This document shows, one piece after another, positions 1 to 7,977 of a DNA stretch of 33,024 nt. This DNA is from Candidatus Parvarchaeota archaeon. Lineage in GTDB: Archaea; Nanobdellota; Nanobdellia; Parvarchaeales; Parvarchaeaceae. Under the pieces are notes generated by a model that did not search any database, was not told the DNA's origin, and saw only the letters and a list, made by a program, of their open reading frames with translations. The stretch is from assembly GCA_025920305.1 (NCBI GenBank), contig JAPDMB010000002.1, positions 1 through 33,024 on the forward strand. The letters are read 5' to 3'. Within the stretch, counting starts at the first letter, position 1; each line of letters starts with the position of its first letter. The position numbers were made by a program, and so were the translations under genes.

Positions 1-209
1 TCTTCGAACTTTTCTTCTTTGTCTTCCCTCGTCCGGCTTTCTATATCAACAGGATGAAATGCCGGCTCTTTGATCACCTCTTTGAATGAGTCTACATTAT
101 CAAAGTAGGCCAGGATCTGCTCTATATCTTTTTTAATCTTTGTTTTCTCCGCTCCGTTTAGATTTATCCTGCTTATCTTCAGCAATCTATCGAATTCTTT
201 TTCATCCAT
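1..209 (-). CDS. gatC: Asp/Glu-tRNA amidotransferase subunit C (partial, cut by window edge)
   Basis: The minus strand encodes a start at 209 followed by MDEKEFDRLLKISRINLNG and continues open to the window edge (about 69 codons seen). The N-terminal helix with 'LLKISRINL', the middle 'ILAYFDNVDSF', the 'EPAFHPVD' segment and the late 'TREDK' follow the GatC pattern (ARL-L, I-L-yvd-l, P-a-hp, LREDE). GatC stabilises GatA in the GatCAB complex, which converts Glu-tRNA(Gln) and/or Asp-tRNA(Asn) to the amidated forms in the cytoplasm. GatA/GatB are not in the window; they may lie to the left. A GGTGA stretch lies 13 nt before the ATG, longer than usual spacing. No upstream in-frame ATG is present. 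The divergent glutamine synthetase could supply the amide donor. Assignment rests on short-sequence resemblance. Confidence 0.7.
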   Translation of the reverse strand, partial: MDEKEFDRLLKISRINLNGAEKTKIKKDIEQILAYFDNVDSFKEVIKEPAFHPVDIESRTREDKEEKFE

Positions 210-276
210 ATAAAGGTAGACTTCACCGTCGTATTTATCTTTAAATCCTCTTGTCTGCCCATTATAAAAAAAAGGC

Positions 277-285
277 TTAAATATA
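277..285. promoter_or_regulatory. TATA-like element between gatC and glnA
   Basis: TTAAATATA centred at 281 lies about 32 nt before the glnA ATG at 313, giving a near-leaderless plus-strand transcript. Read on the minus strand it is also TATA-like and would give gatC a leader of about 45 nt. Only this one AT-rich element lies in the divergent spacer. Confidence 0.55.
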
Positions 286-312
286 GCTTCCTCTCATTAG
301 ATTCTCATCGTT

Positions 313-1629
313 ATGACGGCCAAGAAAGTACATATGCTCTTTACGGATCTAAAGGGTATAACCAGAGATGTAGCTTACTTTAATCGATCGGACAAAGCAC
401 CGATAGGCAAAACCGATGGCAGCTCCTCTTACGGTTTCGGTCATATAGAGGATAGCGATCTAGAATTGATACCGGATCCAGAGGTCCAATCCATAAACAT
501 AGGCGCATCTGAAGAGTATCAGATAAATTTGTCATACGTGTATAAGAATGGCAGTGCTTTAGAGCAGGACCCTAGGAGGATTGCCAAATCCTTGGAGTCT
601 TCTCTTCAGGAGGCAGGCTATAGATCCTTAGTCGCGGGGGAGCTGGAATTTTTTGTTTTTGATAATATCACCGCTTCGGTGAAGACTGTTGATGGCAAGT
701 TTCAGCATAGAGTAGAGATTGATTCTATAGAGTTCAAAGATGATGGGAGGTATCAGAATAAGAACAGCTATATGTTGCCTCTTAATGGGATGATCGATAA
801 GCTTACCGCGATAGTAAGCGAACTCTGGCCGAATATAGATGTGGAGGTGCTGCACCATGAGGTCGCATCATCTCAGTATGAGCTAAATGTTAGGCCAAAA
901 TCAGTTAAGGAAGCTGCAGACTGCATCATACTGTCTAAGTATCTGCTTAGAAAAGAGCTGGCTGGCATCGGTAGAGTTCCTATTTTCATTCCTAAGCCCA
1001 TCCCGTATGATAATGGCTCTGGACTGCATACGAATATCAGCCTATGGCGGGATGACAGGAACTTGTTTTACGATGAAAATGACAGTTATGCGAAACTAAG
1101 CCAAACAGGGAGATACTTTATCGGGGGAATATTAGAACACGGCAGAAGCTTGTCAGCTATCGTTTCGCCAACCGTTAACAGCTACAGGAGACTGATACCT
1201 GGATTTGAAGCACCGGTTAACCTCGTGTGGGGCAGATCAAACCGCAGCGCTGCGTTGCGTGTGCCGTTCAGCAAAGGGCAGGAAAAGGAGAGGATAGAGT
1301 ACAGGCCTCCTGACCCTTCTAGCAATCCCTACCTTGCCTTTACAGCGGTCATCGCAGCCGGTCTGGATGGGATTATAAAGAAGATAAGCCCAGGCGATCC
1401 GGAGGACAGGGACGTGTATAAATTAAGCCCTGATGAGAGGAAAGGCATTAAAACTATACCTGGTAGTTTAACTGAGGCTTTGGATGAACTTGAAACCGAC
1501 AATGAATTTCTGTCCCCTTATTTTGGTAGATCTACGATTTCAAATTACATCGATATAAAGAGGAAGGAGGTAGAGCGGGCGGCTCCCGTCGCAAGCGCGG
1601 TGGAAGTCTTAGATGCGATGAACATTTGA
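313..1629 (+). CDS. glnA: Glutamine synthetase, type I
   Basis: 438 residues, the usual size for GSI. It makes glutamine from glutamate, ammonia and ATP. Visible motifs in order: N-terminal beta-grasp 'FTDLKGITRDVAYF' (about 10-23), 'DGSSSYGF' (about 35-42), metal-ligand 'GELEFFVFD' (about 108-116), 'HHEVASSQYELN' (about 180-191), 'NGSGLHTNISLW', 'PTVNSYRRLIPGFEAPVNLVW' region and 'RIEYRPPDPSSNPYLA'. No adenylylation-site tyrosine loop is evident, so it resembles the unadenylylated GSI-alpha group. In the 'GSGMHxHxSL' motif the second His is Asn here. Start at 313 fits a near-leaderless transcript; Met8 at 334 is possible. It is divergent from gatC, a glutamine consumer, and convergent with the ligase operon. 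Confidence 0.95.
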   Translation: MTAKKVHMLFTDLKGITRDVAYFNRSDKAPIGKTDGSSSYGFGHIEDSDLELIPDPEVQSINIGASEEYQINLSYVYKNGSALEQDPRRIAKSLESSLQEAGYRSLVAGELEFFVFDNITASVKTVDGKFQHRVEIDSIEFKDDGRYQNKNSYMLPLNGMIDKLTAIVSELWPNIDVEVLHHEVASSQYELNVRPKSVKEAADCIILSKYLLRKELAGIGRVPIFIPKPIPYDNGSGLHTNISLWRDDRNLFYDENDSYAKLSQTGRYFIGGILEHGRSLSAIVSPTVNSYRRLIPGFEAPVNLVWGRSNRSAALRVPFSKGQEKERIEYRPPDPSSNPYLAFTAVIAAGLDGIIKKISPGDPEDRDVYKLSPDERKGIKTIPGSLTEALDELETDNEFLSPYFGRSTISNYIDIKRKEVERAAPVASAVEVLDAMNI

Positions 1630-1696
1630 AGTTATATCTATCCTCCTGTAAACTCTAAGGACCAAGCGCCTTTGGCCTGCGGGATGGGCCAGTTCG

Positions 1697-3052
1697 CTAT
1701 CTCTTATCTATAAGCCACTTGCTCTTGCCCCTGTCCGTATAGAATGGGACGCCTTTCTTGTCCAAAAGTTCCACATCCAAAATGCATAGACCTTTTTCTA
1801 AAGAATAGGCTATCTCCATCTGCTCTGCAGAAAGTTGACTTCGGATCGCCTTCAGTAACATATCTTTATCGCCTTCAAATCTATTCTTATCGATGTAAAA
1901 TGTGAGTTTATCTAGTCCTTTCTCGCTTGTTATAATAGAATAGCCTTCTCCAGTTTTGAAGTTATTTATCAGGTATGCGACCGTGTTGGCTATTATAGGT
2001 TCTATTAATTTTCCGGCGCCAAACCTTTTAATTCCGTCAGATCTGCCGATATAATAGCCAAAGAAACTATCGTCTTCCGCTGTGCTTGAGACCGCTACTA
2101 CATCTTTTGTGTTGTAGTTTATCAGCGGTACGTATTCTGCTCCTGGTCTAGCTTTTGTGGTTATTACGACGTCTCCTGTTTTTCCTATTGCTTCTGCCGG
2201 TGTCAATAGTTCTTTTACTCCATCAGATTCTGACATTATCATAAATTTATTGTTATATCCTATGAATTTGAAAGGCTTGTTTATTGGTCTATCTCCTTCT
2301 AATTCATCCTTTTCATAAACTCTGTAAGCAGCAACGCCCTCCGAACTTGCTATCAAATCTGTTGATGAATTTGTAGGCAGAAGATTGTACAATAATTTCG
2401 CCCTCTCGAAGGGCAGACTTTCCCCTCCCGTCAACATGTGCAATTTCAGCCTGCTTATGGCGGATTTCAGATAATTACTATCCTCCTCCTTCATGGCGTA
2501 TATCTCTCTGAATAGCGCAGATGGGAAACCTGCTATCCATATATTTTTATCCCCACTTCGATCTATGTCTTCGATCGTTCTAAGTACATCAGCTAGCGTT
2601 TGCCCGGGCCCTTGGCTGAATTCTATAGATTTTGCTTCCTTGGAGATGTAGCTCATTAAATTCCCGCTTATAGCCGGTATCGGGGGAAGCTTAGTTATAT
2701 CGATATCCATCCCATCAGGCATAACCTGGTGTACTATATTGTCTACGAAACCTATGGAAAAATCTATATTTTGATCATAAGTTCTGGGAATGATCTTAGG
2801 CTTTCCAGTCGAACCTGAGGACATGTAGACTGTTATTGGGGTTTTGGCCGCTGGAAGTAGTTTTTGATATCCTCTCTGGAATATCTCTCCATCTATTACA
2901 GGGAGGGACTTTAGAATGTTGTCCAGGTTTTCACCAGCTTCAACTGCTTTAGCTGCTTCGGTATACGGCGGTTTAGAGTAGAATGCGATGTTCTTCACAG
3001 CATATTTTATTGTTTCGTATCCATTTGGTTTTTCCATAAAACTTTCAGTCAT
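1697..3052 (-). CDS. PaaK/CoF390-synthetase-like adenylate-forming enzyme (full two-domain form)
   Basis: Last gene of a four-gene minus-strand operon. Start at 3052 is chosen because its A is the last base of the preceding TAA stop (TAATG overlap) and a GGAGG Shine-Dalgarno lies 7 nt upstream; an ATG 30 nt earlier overlaps the V4R gene. 451 residues. The nucleotide-binding loop 'SSGSTGKPK' is at about 78-86, a 'LTGGESLP' core motif follows, 'NYNTKDVV' matches the ribose-binding Asp motif, 'GRSDGIKRFG' matches the domain hinge, and a terminal 'DRGKSKW' places a Lys where PaaK-type enzymes carry the C-domain lysine. The family activates carboxylic acids as acyl- or aryl-AMP, often then making CoA thioesters. 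The substrate cannot be read from sequence. Linkage to KaiC-like and V4R proteins suggests a sensing or regulated-activation role (inference). Confidence 0.8.
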   Translation of the reverse strand: MTESFMEKPNGYETIKYAVKNIAFYSKPPYTEAAKAVEAGENLDNILKSLPVIDGEIFQRGYQKLLPAAKTPITVYMSSGSTGKPKIIPRTYDQNIDFSIGFVDNIVHQVMPDGMDIDITKLPPIPAISGNLMSYISKEAKSIEFSQGPGQTLADVLRTIEDIDRSGDKNIWIAGFPSALFREIYAMKEEDSNYLKSAISRLKLHMLTGGESLPFERAKLLYNLLPTNSSTDLIASSEGVAAYRVYEKDELEGDRPINKPFKFIGYNNKFMIMSESDGVKELLTPAEAIGKTGDVVITTKARPGAEYVPLINYNTKDVVAVSSTAEDDSFFGYYIGRSDGIKRFGAGKLIEPIIANTVAYLINNFKTGEGYSIITSEKGLDKLTFYIDKNRFEGDKDMLLKAIRSQLSAEQMEIAYSLEKGLCILDVELLDKKGVPFYTDRGKSKWLIDKR

Positions 3053-3579
3053 TATCGATCCTCCGTTGTCAGAAATTTGCACATATTATTTCCCGCGGCT
3101 ACGCATTCTATTTCACTCGTGTTAAATTTCTTCTCAAATATGGTCTCTAATAGCTCATTTATCAGTCCAAAGGTGAAATAGCATGCAGGTTCTTTTGAAA
3201 GCCCAAACAATTTCACATAAGTCTCTGCCAATACAGACGGGGAAATGCTCGTAATTATCTGCGCTTTTTCAACGTCAATTTTGATCTTGCCTATCCCAAC
3301 CAAAGGCGTTATGCTTGACAGGAAACTCATCATCTTATTTGGATCGTTGAATCTTGCTTTGTAATCCTTCGCTATGCTAGTTCCAAGCTGTTTACCTAAT
3401 TTTATAACCAAGTCCTTGTTGTAATCGGCTAGATATTTTGAAAAAGACACGATGAATTCGGCATTCATCATTATCCCTGGTCTACCAAGTAGTAACAGCC
3501 GATTATCCTCCACCTTCACATTTTTGCTTAGGATCAAATTCTGCAGGTATTGTTCAGCCTCTAAGTCAGAGTTATCCAT
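3052..3579 (-). CDS. V4R-domain small-molecule-binding protein
   Basis: 175 residues, third gene of the operon, starting 3 nt after the KaiC-like stop and overlapping the next start by one base. The C-terminal half (about 90-175) resembles the V4R (4-vinyl reductase) domain: a helical segment 'GLINELLETIFEKKF' followed by 'IECVAAGNNMCKF', which matches the family's ending of a strand with Cys, a Gly turn, then Cys-x-Phe. V4R domains bind small molecules, metals or hydrocarbon-type ligands in regulators and in tetrapyrrole enzymes. The N-terminal 80 residues I do not recognise; they contain 'LLLLGRPGIMMN', which is common at the start of V4R domains, so the domain may cover most of the protein. 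No DNA-binding or membrane segment is seen, so it probably acts as a ligand sensor for the neighbouring ATPase (inference). Confidence 0.7.
   Translation of the reverse strand: MDNSDLEAEQYLQNLILSKNVKVEDNRLLLLGRPGIMMNAEFIVSFSKYLADYNKDLVIKLGKQLGTSIAKDYKARFNDPNKMMSFLSSITPLVGIGKIKIDVEKAQIITSISPSVLAETYVKLFGLSKEPACYFTFGLINELLETIFEKKFNTSEIECVAAGNNMCKFLTTEDR
3060..3064 (-). promoter_or_regulatory. Shine-Dalgarno GGAGG for the second ligase gene
   Basis: GGAGG lies inside the end of the V4R gene, 7 nt before the ATG at 3052. It complements the CCTCC at the 3' end of the 16S gene in this window and decides the start against the ATG at 3082. Confidence 0.7.
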
Positions 3580-3582
3580 ACT

Positions 3583-4251
3583 CTACTTTAGGTATATCCC
3601 TCCCTTGTCTATCTTCATAGGTATCACGCTTCTCTCATTGTTCGTCCTCCTCATCTTTATTATCTGCATGCTTCTATCGTACTCTCCGCCTAGGCCGGTG
3701 TAGTAAAGTTTGATCACCGCATCGGAGAGGTATTCTCCGCTGAAAAACATTATCTCATTCTCTCCGGTCCCTTGGGACTGCTCGTCTGTCATTATGGTTG
3801 TGACCCCCAGCTCCTTCAGGCTGCTTACTAAATCCAGAAGAAACCGCCTGAATTTTGAATTATTCTCAAAGTACATAGATATTGTAGACAGCGAATCTAT
3901 CACCAGTCTCTTTATATTATTTGTCTTTATAGAGTCGATTATAGGCAGATATTCAAAGTCGATCGGGGATGCGGAAATGATGTTCAGCTTATTTTGTTTT
4001 ATAAGCTCATATGGGTCCAAGCCTATCGCTTCCATATCCCTTATTATATCCTCTTTAGACTCCTCAAAAGAGTAATATAGAACATTCTCCCCGTTCTTCG
4101 CTCCGTAATGGAGGAACTGCATCCCCATTATCGATTTTCCTGCGCCGGGGCCGCCGAGCACCGTTATCACGCTGCCTTTTTCGAAGCCACCTTCTATCTT
4201 CTCATCTAATCCAGGTATACCTGTCTTTATTCTCTCTAAAGCCATACTCAT
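3583..4251 (-). CDS. Single-domain KaiC-like RecA-superfamily ATPase
   Basis: 222 residues. N-terminus 'RIKTGIPGLDEKIEGGFEKGS' is the standard KaiC/RadA opening, with Walker A GGPGAGKS at 33-40, the KaiC-type glutamate pair in 'SFEES' (61-65) and Walker B 'RLVIDS' (115-120). A single RecA domain with no second KaiC repeat and no visible DNA-binding helices. Active-site residues are intact, so ATP hydrolysis is expected. KaiC-like ATPases are thought to act as signalling hubs in archaea, usually beside sensor or output genes. It overlaps the first ligase gene by ATGA (4248-4251) and precedes the V4R gene by 3 nt, so the products are likely made together and may form a complex. Met3 (4245) is an alternative start. 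Confidence 0.88.
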   Translation of the reverse strand: MSMALERIKTGIPGLDEKIEGGFEKGSVITVLGGPGAGKSIMGMQFLHYGAKNGENVLYYSFEESKEDIIRDMEAIGLDPYELIKQNKLNIISASPIDFEYLPIIDSIKTNNIKRLVIDSLSTISMYFENNSKFRRFLLDLVSSLKELGVTTIMTDEQSQGTGENEIMFFSGEYLSDAVIKLYYTGLGGEYDRSMQIIKMRRTNNERSVIPMKIDKGGIYLK

Positions 4252-5354
4252 CTCGATGGATCCGCTAATCCATCTACACCTTTGAATAATTCATCAGATT
4301 TAACCTTTTTGCCATAGTCCTCTGGGTGTATGAGCAGTAGTTCCGGCTGCGCGACTATCAGACGTGATCTTCCGCTCTGCCCATAACCTATCGCTTCGTC
4401 GAAACTGTAGATTGTAAACGGGTAGGGTGGGAAGTACTCTATTGAGTCGCCATTAACTTTACCGATCGAAGATTTCCCAGCGAAATGCCCATACATAGGT
4501 AGGAACTTGGTCCCTTTTCTGCCAAACTCATCTTCTAGTTTTTTAATCTCACCAGCATTTATTCCAACCCCGGATAACTTGATTAGATCTATATTTTCAA
4601 TGAATTTCTTTGGTAGACTATACACTACCTGCGGCGTTCCAGTCATCATCCCGACATTGCCTTCTGCAAGATATTCTGAAGTTTTTTTCATGACCGGACC
4701 TATAATCCTCTCCACCTCTTCATTTGATTTGTTCTTCAACCCTTTTGTACTGAAGGACAGGTCCACATACTCCATATCAAGTATGTCAGCTAGCTCCTTA
4801 TGTTCCCTTTGATACGCCCCGCCCGGGCCTAGGCAAAGCAGCTTCTTGTTAGTAAGTCTCTCATACGGAACGCGATCAAGTATCCCGACAAGCTCGTCCA
4901 AAGCTGAAAATACCAGAGGGGATATGCCATGATAGACTGTCTTAGGGGCTCCGGTCGTTCCAGATGAATCGCTCCTATAGAGATCAGATATTGATATATC
5001 CCTCGGTTTGTAGAATCTTTCGTATCCGCCCTCCTCTGCAAGTTTCCCATAATCGGCATCCCCTAATATCTGCACGATCTCGTCCAGGCTTTTTGCGTCA
5101 TCTATATCTCTCTTCTTTATGCCCCTAGAATTTGCCCTTTCAATCCAAAATTCGGATCCATCATCCGGCGATATGTGCTTTTTGACGATGAGCTTTACCC
5201 ACATTAGATTGAATTTGTCCCAACTTAATCTGCCGTTAGAGACATCCCCTAAGTGGGCAAATGTTCGGCGTATCTCTGTATCGTTTAAGGTTTTATCGAT
5301 ATCTATTAATCCTGACCAGGAAGTCCCCACAGCTATATTGTAATCTAGTCTCAT
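4248..5354 (-). CDS. PaaK/LuxE-like adenylate-forming enzyme, short form lacking the C-terminal domain
   Basis: First gene of the operon, 368 residues. The nucleotide loop 'SSGTTGAPK' lies at about 130-138, 'GVGINAGE' near 252-259 and 'PMYGHFAG' near 276-283 match the later core motifs of acyl-adenylating enzymes, and the protein ends with 'GVDGLADPSR' about where the core domain should end. The hinge and C-terminal domain with the catalytic Lys are absent, whereas the partner at 1697-3052 has them. The family activates carboxylates as AMP esters. This could be a natural core-only activating enzyme, as in LuxE-like acyl-protein synthetases, or a partner subunit of the second ligase; sequence alone does not decide. 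The start is supported by a TATA box 29 nt upstream (leaderless). Confidence 0.75.
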   Translation of the reverse strand: MRLDYNIAVGTSWSGLIDIDKTLNDTEIRRTFAHLGDVSNGRLSWDKFNLMWVKLIVKKHISPDDGSEFWIERANSRGIKKRDIDDAKSLDEIVQILGDADYGKLAEEGGYERFYKPRDISISDLYRSDSSGTTGAPKTVYHGISPLVFSALDELVGILDRVPYERLTNKKLLCLGPGGAYQREHKELADILDMEYVDLSFSTKGLKNKSNEEVERIIGPVMKKTSEYLAEGNVGMMTGTPQVVYSLPKKFIENIDLIKLSGVGINAGEIKKLEDEFGRKGTKFLPMYGHFAGKSSIGKVNGDSIEYFPPYPFTIYSFDEAIGYGQSGRSRLIVAQPELLLIHPEDYGKKVKSDELFKGVDGLADPSR

Positions 5355-5378
5355 GACTGATTTAATGGATTGATATAG

Positions 5379-5387
5379 TATAAATAT
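5379..5387 (-). promoter_or_regulatory. TATA box of the ligase-KaiC-V4R-ligase operon
   Basis: TATAAATAT on the plus strand (ATATTTATA on the coding strand), centred 29 nt upstream of the ATG at 5354. Single likely promoter for the four coupled genes 5354 to 1697. Confidence 0.7.
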
Positions 5388-5459
5388 GTTTCTATTTTAA
5401 AGTGATAGTGAATGCAAGCCACAAAGATGAGAGATGGCAGAGAAAGTTTGGAAAACTGA

Positions 5460-5466
5460 TTTAAAT
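5460..5466 (+). promoter_or_regulatory. TATA box of the sulfatase-DUF72-YbaK operon
   Basis: TTTAAAT centred 26 nt before the ATG at 5489; no Shine-Dalgarno precedes that ATG. This spacing favours Met at 5489 over the upstream ATG at 5465, which overlaps the box. Confidence 0.65.
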
Positions 5467-5488
5467 GCGTTTGACTACTTATTATTTT

Positions 5489-6820
5489 ATGGATTATAAT
5501 GTCTTATTCGTGCTGTGTGATACCCTCAGAAGGGATATAATTAATTTGTATGGCGGCCCCGTGAGGATGCAAAACCTATCGAATTTGGCTAGAGACGGGG
5601 TAGTCTACAATGATGCTATATCACCCTCTCCATGGACCATCCCTGCCCACGTATCGTTTTTCAGCGGGATGTACTTGAATGAACACGGTATACATGAGAC
5701 GCAAAAGTTGAGGACATGGCATGTGACGAATAACAATAAATCAATTAAGGACAGGCTGATATCCGGAATTCTATCTAGGAGAGGATATAACACGTTAGGC
5801 ATATCTACGAACCTTTTAGTTTCTACTATCACAGGCTTAGATGCAGGCTTCAATACCTTCTTTAACTTGGATACGGTACCGACAAGGTACCAGCTAAGGC
5901 AGGATAAAGATCTGATAAAGATGGTAAGGAGCGGCTACAGCAATAGCGAGATAGCTGTCTCCTTGCTGAAAAAGATGAAGATAAACACCCTGTTCAAATA
6001 TGGACTCGCATATCTTAAGACTAGGAGCACTGAGAAGGCGCTTAACTTCCCGTTCGATAAAGGAGCTTCTGCAGTCAATATGATACTGTCTAGCTCGAAT
6101 TGGAATGAGCCTTTCTTTAGGTTCATAAACCTCATGGAGGTGCATGAGCCGTACAGGCATTCATCATATAGAGGACCTCAGGAGAATTTCAAATCTGAAA
6201 GAAATAAGAGGAGAGAGATGTCAAGGGTTAAGACCGAGTATATGAAAGAAGCGGAATATCTGGACCTGATGCTTGGGAAGATCCTCCTGACTCTGAAGAA
6301 GCAGGGCGTTTATGATGACACTATGGTTATAGTGACGTCCGATCATGGCCAAGCGTTCAATGAGCACGGCTACATAGACCACGGTGTATATCTTTACGAT
6401 GAGCTCGTAAGGGTACCCATGGTCATCAAATATCCAAAGAATAGAAAATTCGAAAGGAAGAAAGGCTATCAGAGTTTAGTGAATTTACCGAAGGTGATAG
6501 TAAGCGCAACAGAGGGCGGGGATGACAGCGATCTGACGACAGAATCGGCTTTCTCAGAGTCGTACGGTTTGAATGTTCCAATCTCCGGCAGGGATCTCAA
6601 GAACAACAGGCCATTGGTAAATTTATACGAAAGACCTAGGAAGGCGGTCTTTGAAGGTGGATTCAAACTTACGATTGAAGGCAAGACCGGTAGGATAGAG
6701 GAGTTCATGAAAGACGGAAAGGATGTGTCGAATGACATCAAGTATTCAAAGGTTAGGAAAGAGCTTATAGATAAAATTGACATCTTCAAAGGACAGGAGA
6801 AATTTTTGTTGCCTGAATGA
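5489..6820 (+). CDS. Sulfatase / alkaline-phosphatase-superfamily hydrolase
   Basis: 443 residues from the start at 5489 (MDYNVLFVLCDTLRRD), chosen because the TATA box sits 26 nt upstream and the family begins with the 'NVLFVLCDTLR' strand whose Asp binds metal. The nucleophile region reads 'SPSPWTIPAHVSFFSGMYLNEHGI' in spirit: the Cys/Ser-x-Pro-x-Arg formylglycine signature is absent and a 'WTIPAH' Thr takes its place. The second metal motif is 'SDHGQAFNEHGYIDHG' (about residues 282-297). No signal peptide or membrane segment is seen, so it is probably cytoplasmic or peripheral. The superfamily includes sulfatases, phosphodiesterases and phospho-transferases; substrate is unknown. It overlaps the DUF72 gene by ATGA at 6817-6820. 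Confidence 0.85.
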   Translation: MDYNVLFVLCDTLRRDIINLYGGPVRMQNLSNLARDGVVYNDAISPSPWTIPAHVSFFSGMYLNEHGIHETQKLRTWHVTNNNKSIKDRLISGILSRRGYNTLGISTNLLVSTITGLDAGFNTFFNLDTVPTRYQLRQDKDLIKMVRSGYSNSEIAVSLLKKMKINTLFKYGLAYLKTRSTEKALNFPFDKGASAVNMILSSSNWNEPFFRFINLMEVHEPYRHSSYRGPQENFKSERNKRREMSRVKTEYMKEAEYLDLMLGKILLTLKKQGVYDDTMVIVTSDHGQAFNEHGYIDHGVYLYDELVRVPMVIKYPKNRKFERKKGYQSLVNLPKVIVSATEGGDDSDLTTESAFSESYGLNVPISGRDLKNNRPLVNLYERPRKAVFEGGFKLTIEGKTGRIEEFMKDGKDVSNDIKYSKVRKELIDKIDIFKGQEKFLLPE

Positions 6821-7512
6821 AAACTAAGTTTTTTGTCGGTACATCTGGTTGGGCCTACAGCTGGAATAAGGGAGGCAGTCTAGATTGGTATGTATCGGAC
6901 TCCGGGCTGAACGCAGTTGAGCTCAACGCCAGCTTCTACAGGTTCCCCTTCCCCAACCAGATCGCAGGCTGGAGCAGGAAAGGCAGAGGACTGTCCTGGT
7001 CGATAAAAGTGAACAAAAGCATAACGCACATGTACAAGTTTAGCGATGATGCGGTTCAAATGCTTAGGAGATTCATAGCTGCCTTCAAAGTCATGGATAA
7101 GCTGATAGATAACTACCTGTTTCAGCTTCCGCCCTCTATGAAGGTTGATAATTTAGATAGAATAATCAGCTTCATAGAGGAGAGCAGGCCTAAGCTTAAT
7201 GCGGTGTTGGAGCCCAGGGACGTCTCATGGTTCAATGAGGAGGTCTACTCTACCCTTAGAGGGGCTGGGCTGGCTCTATGCAGCATTGATTCTCCGATCG
7301 GCTCTTTCATCGTCAAAACCACAGATAGGGTATATCTTAGGCTTCACGGTAGGAAGACGTGGTACAGGTACAATTACTCAAGAGGAGAACTGTCGGAGAT
7401 AATTGACAGGGTATTGGAATCAAAGCCGAGGGAAGCCTTCATATTTTTCAATAACGATGAAAATATGCTCAAAAATGCGGTTGAAACTTTGAAGATCATC
7501 GGTGAATTATGA
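6817..7512 (+). CDS. DUF72 (YecE-like) TIM-barrel protein
   Basis: 231 residues, normal for DUF72. Diagnostic segments: 'FFVGTSGWAYSW' at the N-terminus, 'GLNAVELNASFYRFP' (about 30-44), 'WSIKVNKSITHMYKF' (about 61-75), 'YLFQLPPSM' (about 101-109), 'AVLEPRDVSWF' (about 130-140) and 'VYLRLHGRKTWY' (about 170-181), ending with the 'AFIFFNND' strand. The fold is a TIM barrel with unknown activity. It overlaps the upstream hydrolase by ATGA (6817-6820) and the downstream deacylase by ATGA (7509-7512), so translation is coupled. Confidence 0.9.
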   Translation: MKTKFFVGTSGWAYSWNKGGSLDWYVSDSGLNAVELNASFYRFPFPNQIAGWSRKGRGLSWSIKVNKSITHMYKFSDDAVQMLRRFIAAFKVMDKLIDNYLFQLPPSMKVDNLDRIISFIEESRPKLNAVLEPRDVSWFNEEVYSTLRGAGLALCSIDSPIGSFIVKTTDRVYLRLHGRKTWYRYNYSRGELSEIIDRVLESKPREAFIFFNNDENMLKNAVETLKIIGEL

Positions 7513-7967
7513 GAGACGAGAAATATCTTGAAGAATTTATCAAGGAGAAAAAAATAGACGCTGAGGTGATAAAGACCGATGGTGATTCCGGATCATCCGC
7601 CTCAGCTGCTGAAACATTGGGTATAGCCGTCGAGAATATAGCAAAGACTATCTGCATCGTTGCGGATGGGGAGTTCATGAGCGTAGTCCTCCAGGGGGAC
7701 AAGAGGATAAATCTAGAAAGATTGAGGCATGTGCTTGGAAAAAATAAGATTAGACTGGCCCACGATGAGGAGATAATAAAATACACTGGCTTTGAAAAAG
7801 GAGGGGTACCTCCTGTATCCTACATTGGTAAGTTCATAGTCGATTCTAATCTGAATCCGGATCAAGAGGTTTTCTGTGGCGGCGGTTCCAAGAACAGCGT
7901 GCTTAGGATAAAGGTTAATGATATAATAAATCTGAATAAGCCTATGATATTAAATGTATCCGATTAA
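7509..7967 (+). CDS. YbaK/ProX-type aminoacyl-tRNA deacylase domain protein
   Basis: 152 residues. The family pattern is clear: 'SASAAETLGIAVENIAKTICIVADG' region (about 29-53) with the conserved Lys, 'VVLQGDKRINLERL' (about 58-71), 'GFEKGGVPPVSY' (about 96-107) and the late 'CGGGSKNSVLRIKVNDI'. Freestanding YbaK/ProX proteins hydrolyse mischarged tRNAs such as Cys-tRNA(Pro) or Ala-tRNA(Pro) and so guard translation fidelity. It ends the plus-strand operon and converges on Rpo3 with a 10-nt gap. Which mischarged tRNA is edited cannot be told. Confidence 0.85.
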   Translation: MRDEKYLEEFIKEKKIDAEVIKTDGDSGSSASAAETLGIAVENIAKTICIVADGEFMSVVLQGDKRINLERLRHVLGKNKIRLAHDEEIIKYTGFEKGGVPPVSYIGKFIVDSNLNPDQEVFCGGGSKNSVLRIKVNDIINLNKPMILNVSD

Positions 7968-7977
7968 GATGTGGATA

